This document shows positions 46,493-55,291 of a DNA stretch of 64,000 bases, piece by piece. The DNA is taken from NCBI GenBank assembly GCA_946547305.1, contig CAMNOX010000001.1, positions 62,001 to 126,000 of the forward strand, given 5' to 3'. The DNA comes from an uncultured Cytophagales bacterium (lineage in GTDB: Bacteria > Bacteroidota > Bacteroidia > Cytophagales > Amoebophilaceae). The notes beneath the pieces were generated by a model. That model saw only the letters and a program-made list of their open reading frames with translations, was not told the origin of the DNA and did no database searches. Each line of letters starts with the position of its first letter. Position 1 is the first letter of the stretch. The translations under genes were made by a program, and so were the position numbers.

Positions 46493-47350
46493 TCACTCTG
46501 TTAATACAGTAAGTGTAAACTTATTTATATCTTCTTTTGTGTATACTGGGTTATTAAATAATTTTAGGTTTTCTTCGGTAGGTTTCTGGATTTCTGAAAA
46601 TTCATCTCTTTTTGCCTCCCAATAATAGAAAACTCCATCGCTTTTATAATAAGGTCCCTTGGTAAAGTTATAACTTAGATTTCCGTTCTTACCATTCCCT
46701 TTACTCGTTCTACCAATATAATCACTACCATCAATTTTATATAACAAACTATTATTTAAGTTGATGTATTCAGTATATTCCACACCATCAACAGCAACTT
46801 TTACACATAGGTGTTCAGTTTTATTAATTCTTAATTTATTATCTAATAAGTTAAGGGATTTTAGCAAATTTCCTAATTTACACTTACCATCATTACTAAA
46901 TTTAAAACTAGTACTCTTATCACTACGAGTAATTTCTATCTTACCTTCAAGTTCTTCGATTTGATCTGTGGTTAAAGGAGATGTAAGTTTATCAATCTCA
47001 CCACTTGCAACTGTAAATTTAAATAATCCAAACTTAATAATATATTGTCCATCTTCATTTTCTAAATTCCACTGTTCTGTAAGTCCAGCTCGATTACCAC
47101 CTTTTGGCCTTATACAATCTAGTATCGCTGATTTTATAGCTTCTTGGGTTGGTTTTACTACTGGTGGTTCAACTGGTGGTTCAACTGGACCATGACTACC
47201 TTGGTTTGATTTCTCTTTTGAATTAGTTTTACTACCATCATTACTAGGTTTCTTTTTACAACAACAACCAGAATAAATAAGATCTGTAGAAATTATCATT
47301 AATAATATAGATATTATGTTAACTTTTAATATATTTTTCATAAATCGCAT
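46493..47350 (-). CDS. Secreted Cys-N-terminal protein of the second family (reference copy)
   Basis: 285 aa, a well preserved member. Signal peptide ends DLIYS, then GCCCKKKPSNDG and a Pro/Thr linker with repeated VEPP units. The domain has TEQWNLENEDGQYIIKFGLF, CKLGNLLKSLNLLDNKLR, EHLCVKV, EYINLNNSLLYKI and the ending YTKEDINKFTLTVL. The short inverted tail of its 3' end is copied in the pseudogene to the right. No motif gives an activity; the fold is likely beta-rich. Location in the envelope or outside is inferred. Confidence 0.72.
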   Translation of the reverse strand: MRFMKNILKVNIISILLMIISTDLIYSGCCCKKKPSNDGSKTNSKEKSNQGSHGPVEPPVEPPVVKPTQEAIKSAILDCIRPKGGNRAGLTEQWNLENEDGQYIIKFGLFKFTVASGEIDKLTSPLTTDQIEELEGKIEITRSDKSTSFKFSNDGKCKLGNLLKSLNLLDNKLRINKTEHLCVKVAVDGVEYTEYINLNNSLLYKIDGSDYIGRTSKGNGKNGNLSYNFTKGPYYKSDGVFYYWEAKRDEFSEIQKPTEENLKLFNNPVYTKEDINKFTLTVLTE

Positions 47351-47404
47351 ACATCTTAAGTATAATAAAAATGATTTTAAATAAAAATTTTTAATAAAAA
47401 AAGT

Positions 47405-48173
47405 AAGGGAAATTAAATTATCACTCTGTTAATACAGTAAGTGTGAATTTATCTATATCTTCTTTTGTGAATATTGGCTAATTAAATATTTTTAGATTTT
47501 CTCCTACATTATTGTTTTTTAAAAAAATATACTATTTGTGTTATTCCGAGTATATTATTCCTTATTGCTGTTATGTAGTCTGCTAGTATAACCGTAACTA
47601 CTCCACATTTTTATCATTATCTTTACCACCTTGCTAATGCAATTATTATTAACAATTGATGCATAGGGTATAATTTTTATCATCAATCGAATTTTTTACA
47701 TATAAGTGTTCAGTATTATGATTCTAAGTTCCTTTTTTAGTTTTAGAAGTGAGAATAATATATCTATTAATTTACATTTAGCATTATTACTAAATTTGAA
47801 ATTAATATTTGTATTACTACGTGTCATTTAAACTCAATATTTATAATTTGTGGCAGGTTTATAGGTTTTATAAATTTTTTTAATTTCACTCTCCGTGATA
47901 GTTCCATTAAATAATTTAAATTTAATAGTATATGGACCATCTTTACAATTTTCTACTTTTTGGTCTGTTTTTACATGTTGATGTATCTGTTGAACTAGAT
48001 CTACTTCTATTATTAGTATCTTTCTTTTTACAAGAACCAGAGTGAATAAAATTAATAGAAGTTGATATTATCAATATAGTCATCAATATATTTCTTAGCA
48101 CGTTTTCTATATATAGATTAATGTTTAAAGTATATGAATATTTAGTTAATAAGATACTAATTATGGGATACAT
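47405..48173 (-). pseudogene. Degraded copy of the second-family secreted gene
   Basis: About 770 bp that match the preceding gene piece by piece without an open frame. The 3' end matches its last 80 bases, the middle keeps the region coding CKLGNLLKSL and EHLCV in broken form, and the 5' end encodes a signal peptide (ILMTILIISTSINFIHS, then GSCKKKD). Many stops and frameshifts are present. It documents gene duplication and loss in this island. Borders approximate. Confidence 0.8.
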
Positions 48174-48212
48174 TTTAAATATTTATTTGATAAAATGTAT
48201 CTATTTAAGAAT

Positions 48213-48251
48213 ATACATTTGAAGAGTTTCTAAGAAATTCTTCAAATGTAT
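48213..48251 (-). terminator. Strong hairpin between secreted-protein genes
   Basis: Two 19-base arms (48213-48231 and 48233-48251) pair with only one G-T-type mismatch and a tiny loop, core ATACATTTGAAGA. It lies downstream of the minus-strand gene at 48416, so it could be its transcription terminator; a T-run follows on the plus strand but only a weak one on the minus strand. The hairpin is clear, the role is inferred. Confidence 0.5.
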
Positions 48252-48415
48252 TTTTATTTCACTTATGCTTTTTTATAGCTCATAGTTTATTTTTTTTACA
48301 GCAATTGAGAAATAATTAATAGAAAACGTACTTAAAATTATTCTACAAGTATAAATTTTAAAATAAATGATATTTTCATATGTTAATGTACTTAAATTTA
48401 TAACCCTATTTGCAA

Positions 48416-49132
48416 CTATATTTTTTCTTCAATAAATGCCAATATTTTATCTTCATTAAATTCAAGTTCGACAATTTTTTTTTCAAAATCATCCGCATAA
48501 TAAAAACTATCTATTACGTATTCCTCTTGATATTTTTTATGTAGCTCATCTACTTTATTTTTCATTTTGATTATAAACTCTTTTACTTTTGTAATATCAA
48601 AATTTAAATTTATTATTTCTTTTCTAATTGAGTTTCCCAAATAACTAGGTACAGCATCTTTCCCAAGTTTTTCAAGTATATCCTTAACTTTTTTATCTTC
48701 TATTTCTTTCTTTTTCTTCTCCTCTAATTCTTTCTTCTTTTTATCTTCTTCATCTTTCTTTTCCTTCTCTTCCTCCTCTTTCTTTTTTTTATCTTCTTCT
48801 TTCTTCTTTTTATCTTCTTCATCTTTCTTTTTCTTCTCTTCTTCGACATTAACTTTTTTCATTGGTTTGTTTGCTATTTTATCTGGAATTTTTATAGTAT
48901 TAGTTGTATCTACTACTTTATATGGAATTTTCACAGGATTAGTTGGATTACTTCCTGGTTTTTTTGGAGGATTTTTTGTAGATTTATTTTTAATGCTATT
49001 ATCAGTATTTTTATTTACAACATCCTCCTCTCTTTTGCAACTATTACCAGAATAAATAAAATTAATTGATGTTAGTACCAACAATATAGTCATCAATATA
49101 TTTTTTAACGTGTTTTTTATAAATTGATTCAT
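48416..49132 (-). CDS. Secreted protein with charged coiled coil and duplicated C-terminal motif
   Basis: The N-terminus is that of the second secreted family (SINFIYSGNSCKRE), but the C-terminal domain differs. Middle: residues about 90-155 are almost only Glu, Lys and Asp (KKKEEEEKEKKDEEDKKKKE), a long single helix. C-terminus: two copies of a 30-residue motif, IRKEIINLNFDITKVKEFI and FEKKIVELEFNEDKILAFI. These could be small helical (UBA-like) domains, but that is a guess from pattern alone. 238 aa. Function unknown. Confidence 0.6.
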   Translation of the reverse strand: MNQFIKNTLKNILMTILLVLTSINFIYSGNSCKREEDVVNKNTDNSIKNKSTKNPPKKPGSNPTNPVKIPYKVVDTTNTIKIPDKIANKPMKKVNVEEEKKKKDEEDKKKKEEDKKKKEEEEKEKKDEEDKKKKELEEKKKKEIEDKKVKDILEKLGKDAVPSYLGNSIRKEIINLNFDITKVKEFIIKMKNKVDELHKKYQEEYVIDSFYYADDFEKKIVELEFNEDKILAFIEEKI

Positions 49133-49378
49133 AACTAAAGTATAATTATTTAGTTAATAAAGATACTGAGTTAAAGAAGATATTCTAAATATTAATTATT
49201 GTATATAGAAATGTTTCTATTATTAAAACATACTTTTAACAAATTGGTACTATAATAATTTAAATCTTCGAGTATTAATATCAGTGGTATTTTTTATACT
49301 GTAATATAATTCATATGAATCAATTCCTTTTGACTAAAAAAAGGCAATTTTAAATATTACAACACTTTTTTAATAAAA

Positions 49379-50137
49379 TTAATTAACTTCTAGCTTAAGT
49401 GTAAGATCTTCTACTTCGGCTTTTGTAAGTAATGCTCTACCGTGTTCTTCTTTAGGGTTCTTATTCGAACCTTTATTCCATTCATTGTTTGTATTGTCGT
49501 AATACACTTTATTTAGATAAAAAGGTACATTAGTATAGTTATGTTGTTGTTGTGAACGTTTACTTTGAAGTCTACCAATTTTCCCACTATTTGTAATTCT
49601 GTATATTAAACCATTATTTAAATTAATGTAGCACTTTTTATCAATTTTATCATTAATCTCCTTCACATATATATAGTCATCAAGAGTATCATTTTTATAT
49701 TTTGGTTCTAGTACATTAAGTGATTTTATTAAAGTGTCTAAACATTTACTTTTATTGTTAAATTTATATTTTGTATTCCCATCTGGACGACTCATTTCTA
49801 TCTCAATTTCAATCCTACTTAGCTCATTATTATCATTGATGTTTTTGATCTTATTAATATCCTCTTCATCAATAATCGCTCTAAATAACCCAAACTTAAT
49901 AATATATGAACCATTTTGTCCATCTTCTACTGTCCATCTTTTAGTCAAACCTGAACGATTACCTTCTTTGTTATTCATAAGATTCCCTAGAGCAGTCTTT
50001 ACTTTATTTCTCTTTGAATTTCCTGGGTTTCCTCCCCCTTGGTTACCTGTATCACCTTTATTACCTTTACAGCAACTGCAACCAGCATTTATATTCGTAT
50101 TTGCTAATAAAAGTCCAGCTAATAATATTCTGACCAT
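49379..50137 (-). CDS. Secreted Cys-N-terminal protein of the second family
   Basis: 252 aa. Signal peptide MVRILLAGLLLANTNINA, then GCSCCKGNKG and a Gly/Asn linker. The C-terminal domain has TKRWTVEDGQNGSYIIKFG, KCLDTLIKSLNVLEPKY, DYIYVKEI, YINLNNGLIYRI and VEDLTLKLE, all equivalent to the copy at 46.5 kb. The signal peptide is of the INA type typical of the array at 11-15 kb, suggesting exchange of N-terminal cassettes between families. No activity can be assigned. Confidence 0.72.
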   Translation of the reverse strand: MVRILLAGLLLANTNINAGCSCCKGNKGDTGNQGGGNPGNSKRNKVKTALGNLMNNKEGNRSGLTKRWTVEDGQNGSYIIKFGLFRAIIDEEDINKIKNINDNNELSRIEIEIEMSRPDGNTKYKFNNKSKCLDTLIKSLNVLEPKYKNDTLDDYIYVKEINDKIDKKCYINLNNGLIYRITNSGKIGRLQSKRSQQQHNYTNVPFYLNKVYYDNTNNEWNKGSNKNPKEEHGRALLTKAEVEDLTLKLEVN

Positions 50138-50283
50138 AGTAATTTTCTTTATTATTTAGTATAATAAAAAAGTTACGAAAAAATATGATTCTCATTGAAA
50201 ATATAGAAAAACAATCCATTTAACCAATTAATGTATCATCAAAACAATCAATACATTCGCAAATATTTTTATTGATCAATTTT

Positions 50284-50961
50284 CTATTCCCTAATAATAA
50301 CATGTATAGTTGGTGTAGCAGCTTTGTCCTTAGAATTATTAATGTTATATTCTTTAATGGTATGTAAATCATCTAATTGCTTCCCAGCATGGATTAACTT
50401 AATATTATTAATGTTATGTCCACCACCAAGCTTCCATGAAGCAACTTTTTTTAGCTCAAGTATAGTTTCAGAAGGTTTTACACTTATATTAAATGCCTCA
50501 CCTGTTACTGTTCTTAAATCAATATTTATATCTTCCTCATTTCCGTCAACTTCAACTATAATTACTGCACCATTATTGATATTACATTCGTTAAGAGTTT
50601 TACTGTCGTCTGCTAATAACACACCATTATAAGTTAATTTTTGTTTTTTTGATAGAAGCGAGTTATTAGCCTTAAAAATTTCAAATTTAAGTTCAGATAT
50701 TGTGGCTTTTGGGGCAATTGTAACAGTACAAATAGGTTTATTTTTCCCTCCTACATTTTCATTTATGGTAATATTTATCTTTTTACCTCCAGGTTTCACT
50801 GGACCATGACTACCTTGATTTGATTTCTCTTTTGAATTAGTTTTACTACCATTATTACTAGGTTTTTTTTTACAACAACAACCAGAATAAATAAAATCGA
50901 TAGATATTAGTACTAACAGTATAAATTCAATTCTAGATTTTAATACATTTTTCATAAACAA
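50284..50961 (-). CDS. Secreted protein with two tandem ubiquitin-like domains
   Basis: 225 aa. Signal peptide ends DFIYS, then GCCCKKKPSNNG and a linker to about residue 58, followed by two beta-grasp domains. Domain 1 (60-138): TIAPKATISELKFEIFK, KQKLTYNGVLLADD, KTLNECNINNGAVIIVEV. Domain 2 (145-225): TVTGEAFNISVKPSETILEL, IKLIHAGKQLDD, TIKEYNIN and TIHVIIRE. Against ubiquitin, L43 and I44 (L189, I190), A46, G47 and K48 (K194), H68 (H220) and R72 (R224) are kept. The protein stops one residue later, so LRGG is absent and conjugation through a C-terminal Gly is impossible. The similarity is seen directly; a host-directed role is inferred. Confidence 0.82.
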   Translation of the reverse strand: MFMKNVLKSRIEFILLVLISIDFIYSGCCCKKKPSNNGSKTNSKEKSNQGSHGPVKPGGKKINITINENVGGKNKPICTVTIAPKATISELKFEIFKANNSLLSKKQKLTYNGVLLADDSKTLNECNINNGAVIIVEVDGNEEDINIDLRTVTGEAFNISVKPSETILELKKVASWKLGGGHNINNIKLIHAGKQLDDLHTIKEYNINNSKDKAATPTIHVIIRE

Positions 50962-51036
50962 ATTATAATTAAGTATAAAAAAATAATTAAGAAAAAAAAT
51001 ATGAATAAAAAATTTTACCAGTAAAATGCTATATGT

Positions 51037-51983
51037 CTAAGTTGCGGATTCCCGTATAGTTAAATTGAATTTTTGTATGTCCTCATATTTTAATATAGGT
51101 GTATAAAAGCCATTTGTATTCGGATTACTATTATCAATATGAGAGGCTCCATCACTTTCGTATTTATACCACATTCCATCAGAGCAGTAAATAGGAGTTT
51201 TAATGTTCCCACTAATGTCGAGGCGACTAATCATTTTAGTATTATTTTCAAAATTATATATAAGATATGTAATACTATTAGATAAATTAATAAATATGGC
51301 AGATTTTTTATCATTTATTCTTTTATCTGCGCACAAATGCTCATCCTTACTAATTCTTAATTTATAATCTAACAAATTGAGAGATTTTACTAGTCCTTCT
51401 AATGTACATTTATTGCTGTTAATCGTAAAATATTGGTTAGCTTCTGGATTAAAGGTCACATTTATTTTAACTCTAATACCTCCAATAGTTTTGCTATTAA
51501 TTTTATTAATTATAGACGTGTTATCTTCATCAATAATTCCTGTCAATCTTCCATATTTTATTGAATATTCCCCATTTTCACTTTTTTCACACGACCACTG
51601 TGTTGTTATACATGCTCGATTAGTATTTTCCCTATTATTCATATATTCTGCCAAAGCGTTAATTATATTTGTTTTTTTCTCTTCCTCTTTTTCCTGTTTT
51701 TTAGTATGCTTAATATGTTTCTCAGTATTAATAATAATTGGCTTTGAACCTGATTCTTTTGAATCCTTATCATTTTTAGTAGATTTAATATTTAACTTTT
51801 TTTATCTACTAATGATCTACTACTCTTTTTAGGCCCCTTATTTTCTTCAATATTTCTTGACCTACAACACTTACAGCAACAACCACCATTTTTCCCACTA
51901 CCAGCAATAAAATCAATTGATGTTATTATTATCAATATAGACAATAACTTATGTTTCAAAATACTCTTCATAAAATTACACAT
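51037..51983 (-). pseudogene. Second-family secreted gene split by a frameshift in an A7 run
   Basis: The 5' frame (51983-51792) encodes a signal peptide and GGCCCKCCRSRN, then stops just after GAT AAAAAAA GTT (seven A at 51797-51803). Adding one A opens the second frame, which continues through a Lys/Glu linker, TQWSCEKSENGEYSIKYG, CTLEGLVKSLNLLDYKLR, EHLCADKR and IQKFNLTIRE to 51037. The C-terminal part could start from its own ATG at 51654 but would have no signal peptide. It is otherwise intact, so the break is recent or is a slippage or sequencing effect. Confidence 0.7.
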
Positions 51984-52011
51984 CTTAAGTATAAAAGAAT
52001 TTGTTGAAATA

Positions 52012-52902
52012 TCAAATAGAAATTATATTTGTTACTAATCCCAATTTTGTGTCCCATCTTTGTTTCCCATCTTCAGATTTATAGTCTCTTAATAAATCAT
52101 CAATACTTGCCATTTCATTTTCTATGTCCTCTTTTGTTACTGTGTCAAACTTACGATAGAATGCAGGTGAACAATAACATGTACCTATATTAGTTTCAGG
52201 GTTGATTAAATGACATCTATCAATATAACAATTTGCTTCTTTATTATAGTAATAAATACTACCTCTAAAACTAAAAGTGTCGATAAAGTCAATATCCTTT
52301 TTTAAAATAAAAGTTATATTTTTGATGGTTAACTCTGGATGTTCACTTCTTATTTCTTGTAACATTCTAGAATGATTACCATAACATTTTACGTTTCTGA
52401 ATTTGTTTGACGAGTCATCTGATTCAATCATTTCTATACCAGAAGTATATATTAGATTATAATTCGTGAAATTATAATAAAAATTAAAGTTGTCGGTAAA
52501 ACCTTCCTGTTCCTCTTGATACTTATTTTTAAAATTTAGGCTTAATTCAATACAATTTTCTTTATCTGATTCAATAGCTAGATTATAAGAACTATTTATT
52601 TCATCATCTGTGGCATTTATTCAATATTTTTTTAATAGTTCCTTCACTTTAGAAATATCTTCATTTGACATTTTAGCAATGATTTTAGGTGGCTGTGTTG
52701 ACTTAATCGGGTTTGTATTATCTTGTATTTGGTTCGATTTAATTATTTGTTTAGAAGGAATTAGTGGTTTTTGCGTATTTGAGAATTTATCGTTTATTTT
52801 ATCTCCTTCACAACAACATTTAGCATTGATAGTTGGCTTACATAAGCAGGTAAAAGTTAATATAAATAATACCCTATATAATTTTATATTCTTTTGTAAT
52901 AT
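52012..52902 (-). pseudogene. Secreted Cys-N-terminal gene with lost start and an internal TGA
   Basis: One open frame runs from about 52902 to 52012, broken only by a TGA (52623-52621). The first codons read ATA-LQKNIKLYRVLFILTFT..., a signal peptide ending TINA before KCCCEGD, so the start ATG seems to have become ATA. After the TGA the frame continues without further damage (NATDDEINSSYNLAIESD, CYIDRCHLINPETN). Only the last 139 codons have an ATG of their own. TGA is used as a normal stop by other genes here, so recoding is unlikely. It overlaps the third ubiquitin-like segment of the next gene by 19 bases. Confidence 0.72.
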
Positions 52903-53758
52903 AGAATTGAGTCCTTTTGAATATTATAGTCACCGAAAGTCCTATTATCTTCTAACATTTTGCCTGTAAAGAATAAATTAAATTGATTTTTCTCTAAATT
53001 AATTGTTGGCGAAAATTTTTCTTTAAATTTTCCTATAGTATCCTGCGGGTTAATATTAATATATTTAACCGCATCATGTTCCTTATCTTTAATATCACGT
53101 ATACCTATTTTTATATCATGGGTTTTATTTTATATATAATATGCACACGATCATTATTTGCAATTTTATAATCTGCAATAGTACGTTCGTCATCATTTAA
53201 GTGGTTGCCATTATGGATTAATCTAAAATCCTCGCTAGTACATTCTTCTTTTTTTGAAATTATTTCTTTAAGCTCACGTACTGTTTCAGAATGTTTAACA
53301 GAGATGTGATCTATTTTTCCAGTTATTGTTTTTGTTTTAATATTTATTATGTCTTCGGGCGTACTATTCATTTCAACTACTACCTGCATGCCATTAACAA
53401 CCTTGTATTCTGCAAGAGTTTTATTGTCGTCTGCTAATAAATTATTATTGATGCTCAAATTCTGTTTTTTTGATAATAAAGAATTGTCAATCTTAAAAAT
53501 TTCAAATTTAAGATCAGCAACTGTAGTATTTTTGTTAATTACAATATTTCCAATAAGATTATAATCATCCCCTTCTTTTTTTACTATGTTAACAGTTACA
53601 TTATTATTAACTGGACCTGGAACTGGCTTACTTGTTAAATTAGTTTTACCACCATCATTACTAGGTTGCTTTTTGCAACAACAACCACCATTTGTGTTTA
53701 GATTTGTGGTTAATATTCCAACTAACACTATTACAAAAAATTTCATATTCACATGCAT
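52884..53758 (-). CDS. Secreted protein with three tandem ubiquitin-like domains, the third out of frame
   Basis: The open frame 53758-53111 gives 215 aa: signal peptide ending NTNG, then GCCCKKQPSND, a linker, Ubl 1 (about 53-130) and Ubl 2 (138-211) with TITGKIDHISVKHSETVREL, FRLIHNGNHLNDDERTIADY and VHIIYKI. Immediately downstream, in the -1 frame (53120-52884), an uninterrupted 78-codon stretch encodes a third and most ubiquitin-like domain: INPQDTIGKFKEKF, FNLFFTGKMLEDNRTFGDYN and IQKDSILYYKRI before TAA. One added base near the AAAATAAAACCC segment (about 53120-53135) would fuse all three into one polyubiquitin-like protein. No C-terminal diglycine in any domain. Confidence 0.78.
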
Positions 53759-53853
53759 ATTTTAGTGTAATAAAAACATGCAGTTAAAATAAATTTAATT
53801 TAAAAATATAAAAAATAGTGCAGTTACTAAATTAAATTATTAGCAAATTAATA

Positions 53854-55233
53854 ATGAATAATAAGTTAAATTTACAGGATATAATTAATTATTGTAAAGA
53901 ATATGGGTTTATATTCCAATCTAGTGAAATATATGATGGGGTACAAGCCATTTATGATTATGGGCATTATGGATCATTATTAAAACAAAATGTTAAAATG
54001 GAATGGTTAAAAGAAATGATTCAAAAACACAATAATATTGTAAATATAGATTCTTCAATAATAATGCATCCGAATATTTGGAAAGCGTCTGGGCATGTAG
54101 ATAATTTCGATGATCTGATGATTGATAATAAGGATTCTAAAAAACGTTATAGGGTAGATGTTTTTTTTGAGCAATTATTAGAAGATGGTAAAATTAATCA
54201 GGCTTTATTCGATAAATGTAATCAATTAATAAATGATAATGATTTAGAAGGTATTTATAAACTTATTGTTGATAATAATATAAAATGTCCCATTTCAAAG
54301 ACATGTAATTGGACTAATGTACGACACTTTAATCTAATGTTCAACTTTAAAGATATAGATAACAATACAATATATTTAAGGCCTGAAACTGCTCAAGGAA
54401 TATACGTGAATTTTTTAAATATACAAAGATCTACAAATCAAAAAATACCTTTTGGAATAGCTCAGGTAGGTAAAGCTTTTAGAAATGAGATAATAGCAAG
54501 GCAATTTACATTTAGAATGAGGGAATTTGAACAAATGGAAATGCAATATTTTATAAAACCAGGAGAGGATGATAGGGTAAAATACTACGAGTATTGGAAA
54601 GATGAAAGAATGAACTGGTACATTAATGTATTAGGAATTCCAAAGGAGAAGCTAAGATTCAAACCACATGAAAAATTGGCCCATTACGCAAAAGCAGCCG
54701 TAGATATAGAATATGAATTCCCATTTGGTTTTAAAGAAATTGAAGGGATACATTGTAGAGGGGATTATGATTTAACTAACCACGAACAATACTCAAAGAA
54801 AAATTTACATATTTTAGATCCAGAAACTAATGAAAAATATATTCCTAATATCATTGAAACCTCATGTGGTTGCGACAGGATAATTCTGATGTTACTTTGT
54901 GAATTTATAACTAGAGAAAAAAATGAAAATAAAGAAAGATATGTTTTTAGAATTAACGACAATCTAGCGCCGCTAAAATATGCGATATTACCATTAATGA
55001 AGAAAACTGAACTTACAGCAATAGCTGAAAAGATCTACGATGATTTAAAACTCAAATATATGTGCAGTTACGATGATTCTGGTTCAATAGGGAAAAGATA
55101 TACTAAAAATGATATTCACGGTACATTAAAATGTATCACTGTAGATTATCAAACGTTAGAAGATAATACAGTTACAATTAGAGATAGAGATACAATGATC
55201 CAGCAACGAATAAAATTGACGGATATAATTTGA
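53854..55233 (+). CDS. glyS: Glycyl-tRNA synthetase (single-chain class II)
   Basis: Charges tRNA-Gly. The 459-aa protein is the alpha2-type found in Bacteroidota. It shows RPETAQGIYVNFLN, GIAQVGKAFRNEI (class II motif 2 region), RMREFEQMEMQYF and the motif 3 segment IIETSCGCDRIILMLL, and ends with an anticodon-binding domain (LKYAILPLMKK, YDDSGSIGKRYTKND). It is a housekeeping gene inside an island of secreted-protein genes. Residue composition is A-rich, like its neighbours. Assignment is firm. Confidence 0.97.
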   Translation: MNNKLNLQDIINYCKEYGFIFQSSEIYDGVQAIYDYGHYGSLLKQNVKMEWLKEMIQKHNNIVNIDSSIIMHPNIWKASGHVDNFDDLMIDNKDSKKRYRVDVFFEQLLEDGKINQALFDKCNQLINDNDLEGIYKLIVDNNIKCPISKTCNWTNVRHFNLMFNFKDIDNNTIYLRPETAQGIYVNFLNIQRSTNQKIPFGIAQVGKAFRNEIIARQFTFRMREFEQMEMQYFIKPGEDDRVKYYEYWKDERMNWYINVLGIPKEKLRFKPHEKLAHYAKAAVDIEYEFPFGFKEIEGIHCRGDYDLTNHEQYSKKNLHILDPETNEKYIPNIIETSCGCDRIILMLLCEFITREKNENKERYVFRINDNLAPLKYAILPLMKKTELTAIAEKIYDDLKLKYMCSYDDSGSIGKRYTKNDIHGTLKCITVDYQTLEDNTVTIRDRDTMIQQRIKLTDII

Positions 55234-55291
55234 AGTTTTTTCATTATAATTTTTTTCCCAAATTATATTTTATACTTAAACTAGCTGGTTT

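Noticed and set aside
48213-48251. Small RNA or attachment site
   Set aside because: A single strong hairpin in an intergenic gap downstream of a gene is most simply a terminator; no integrase or second copy was seen.
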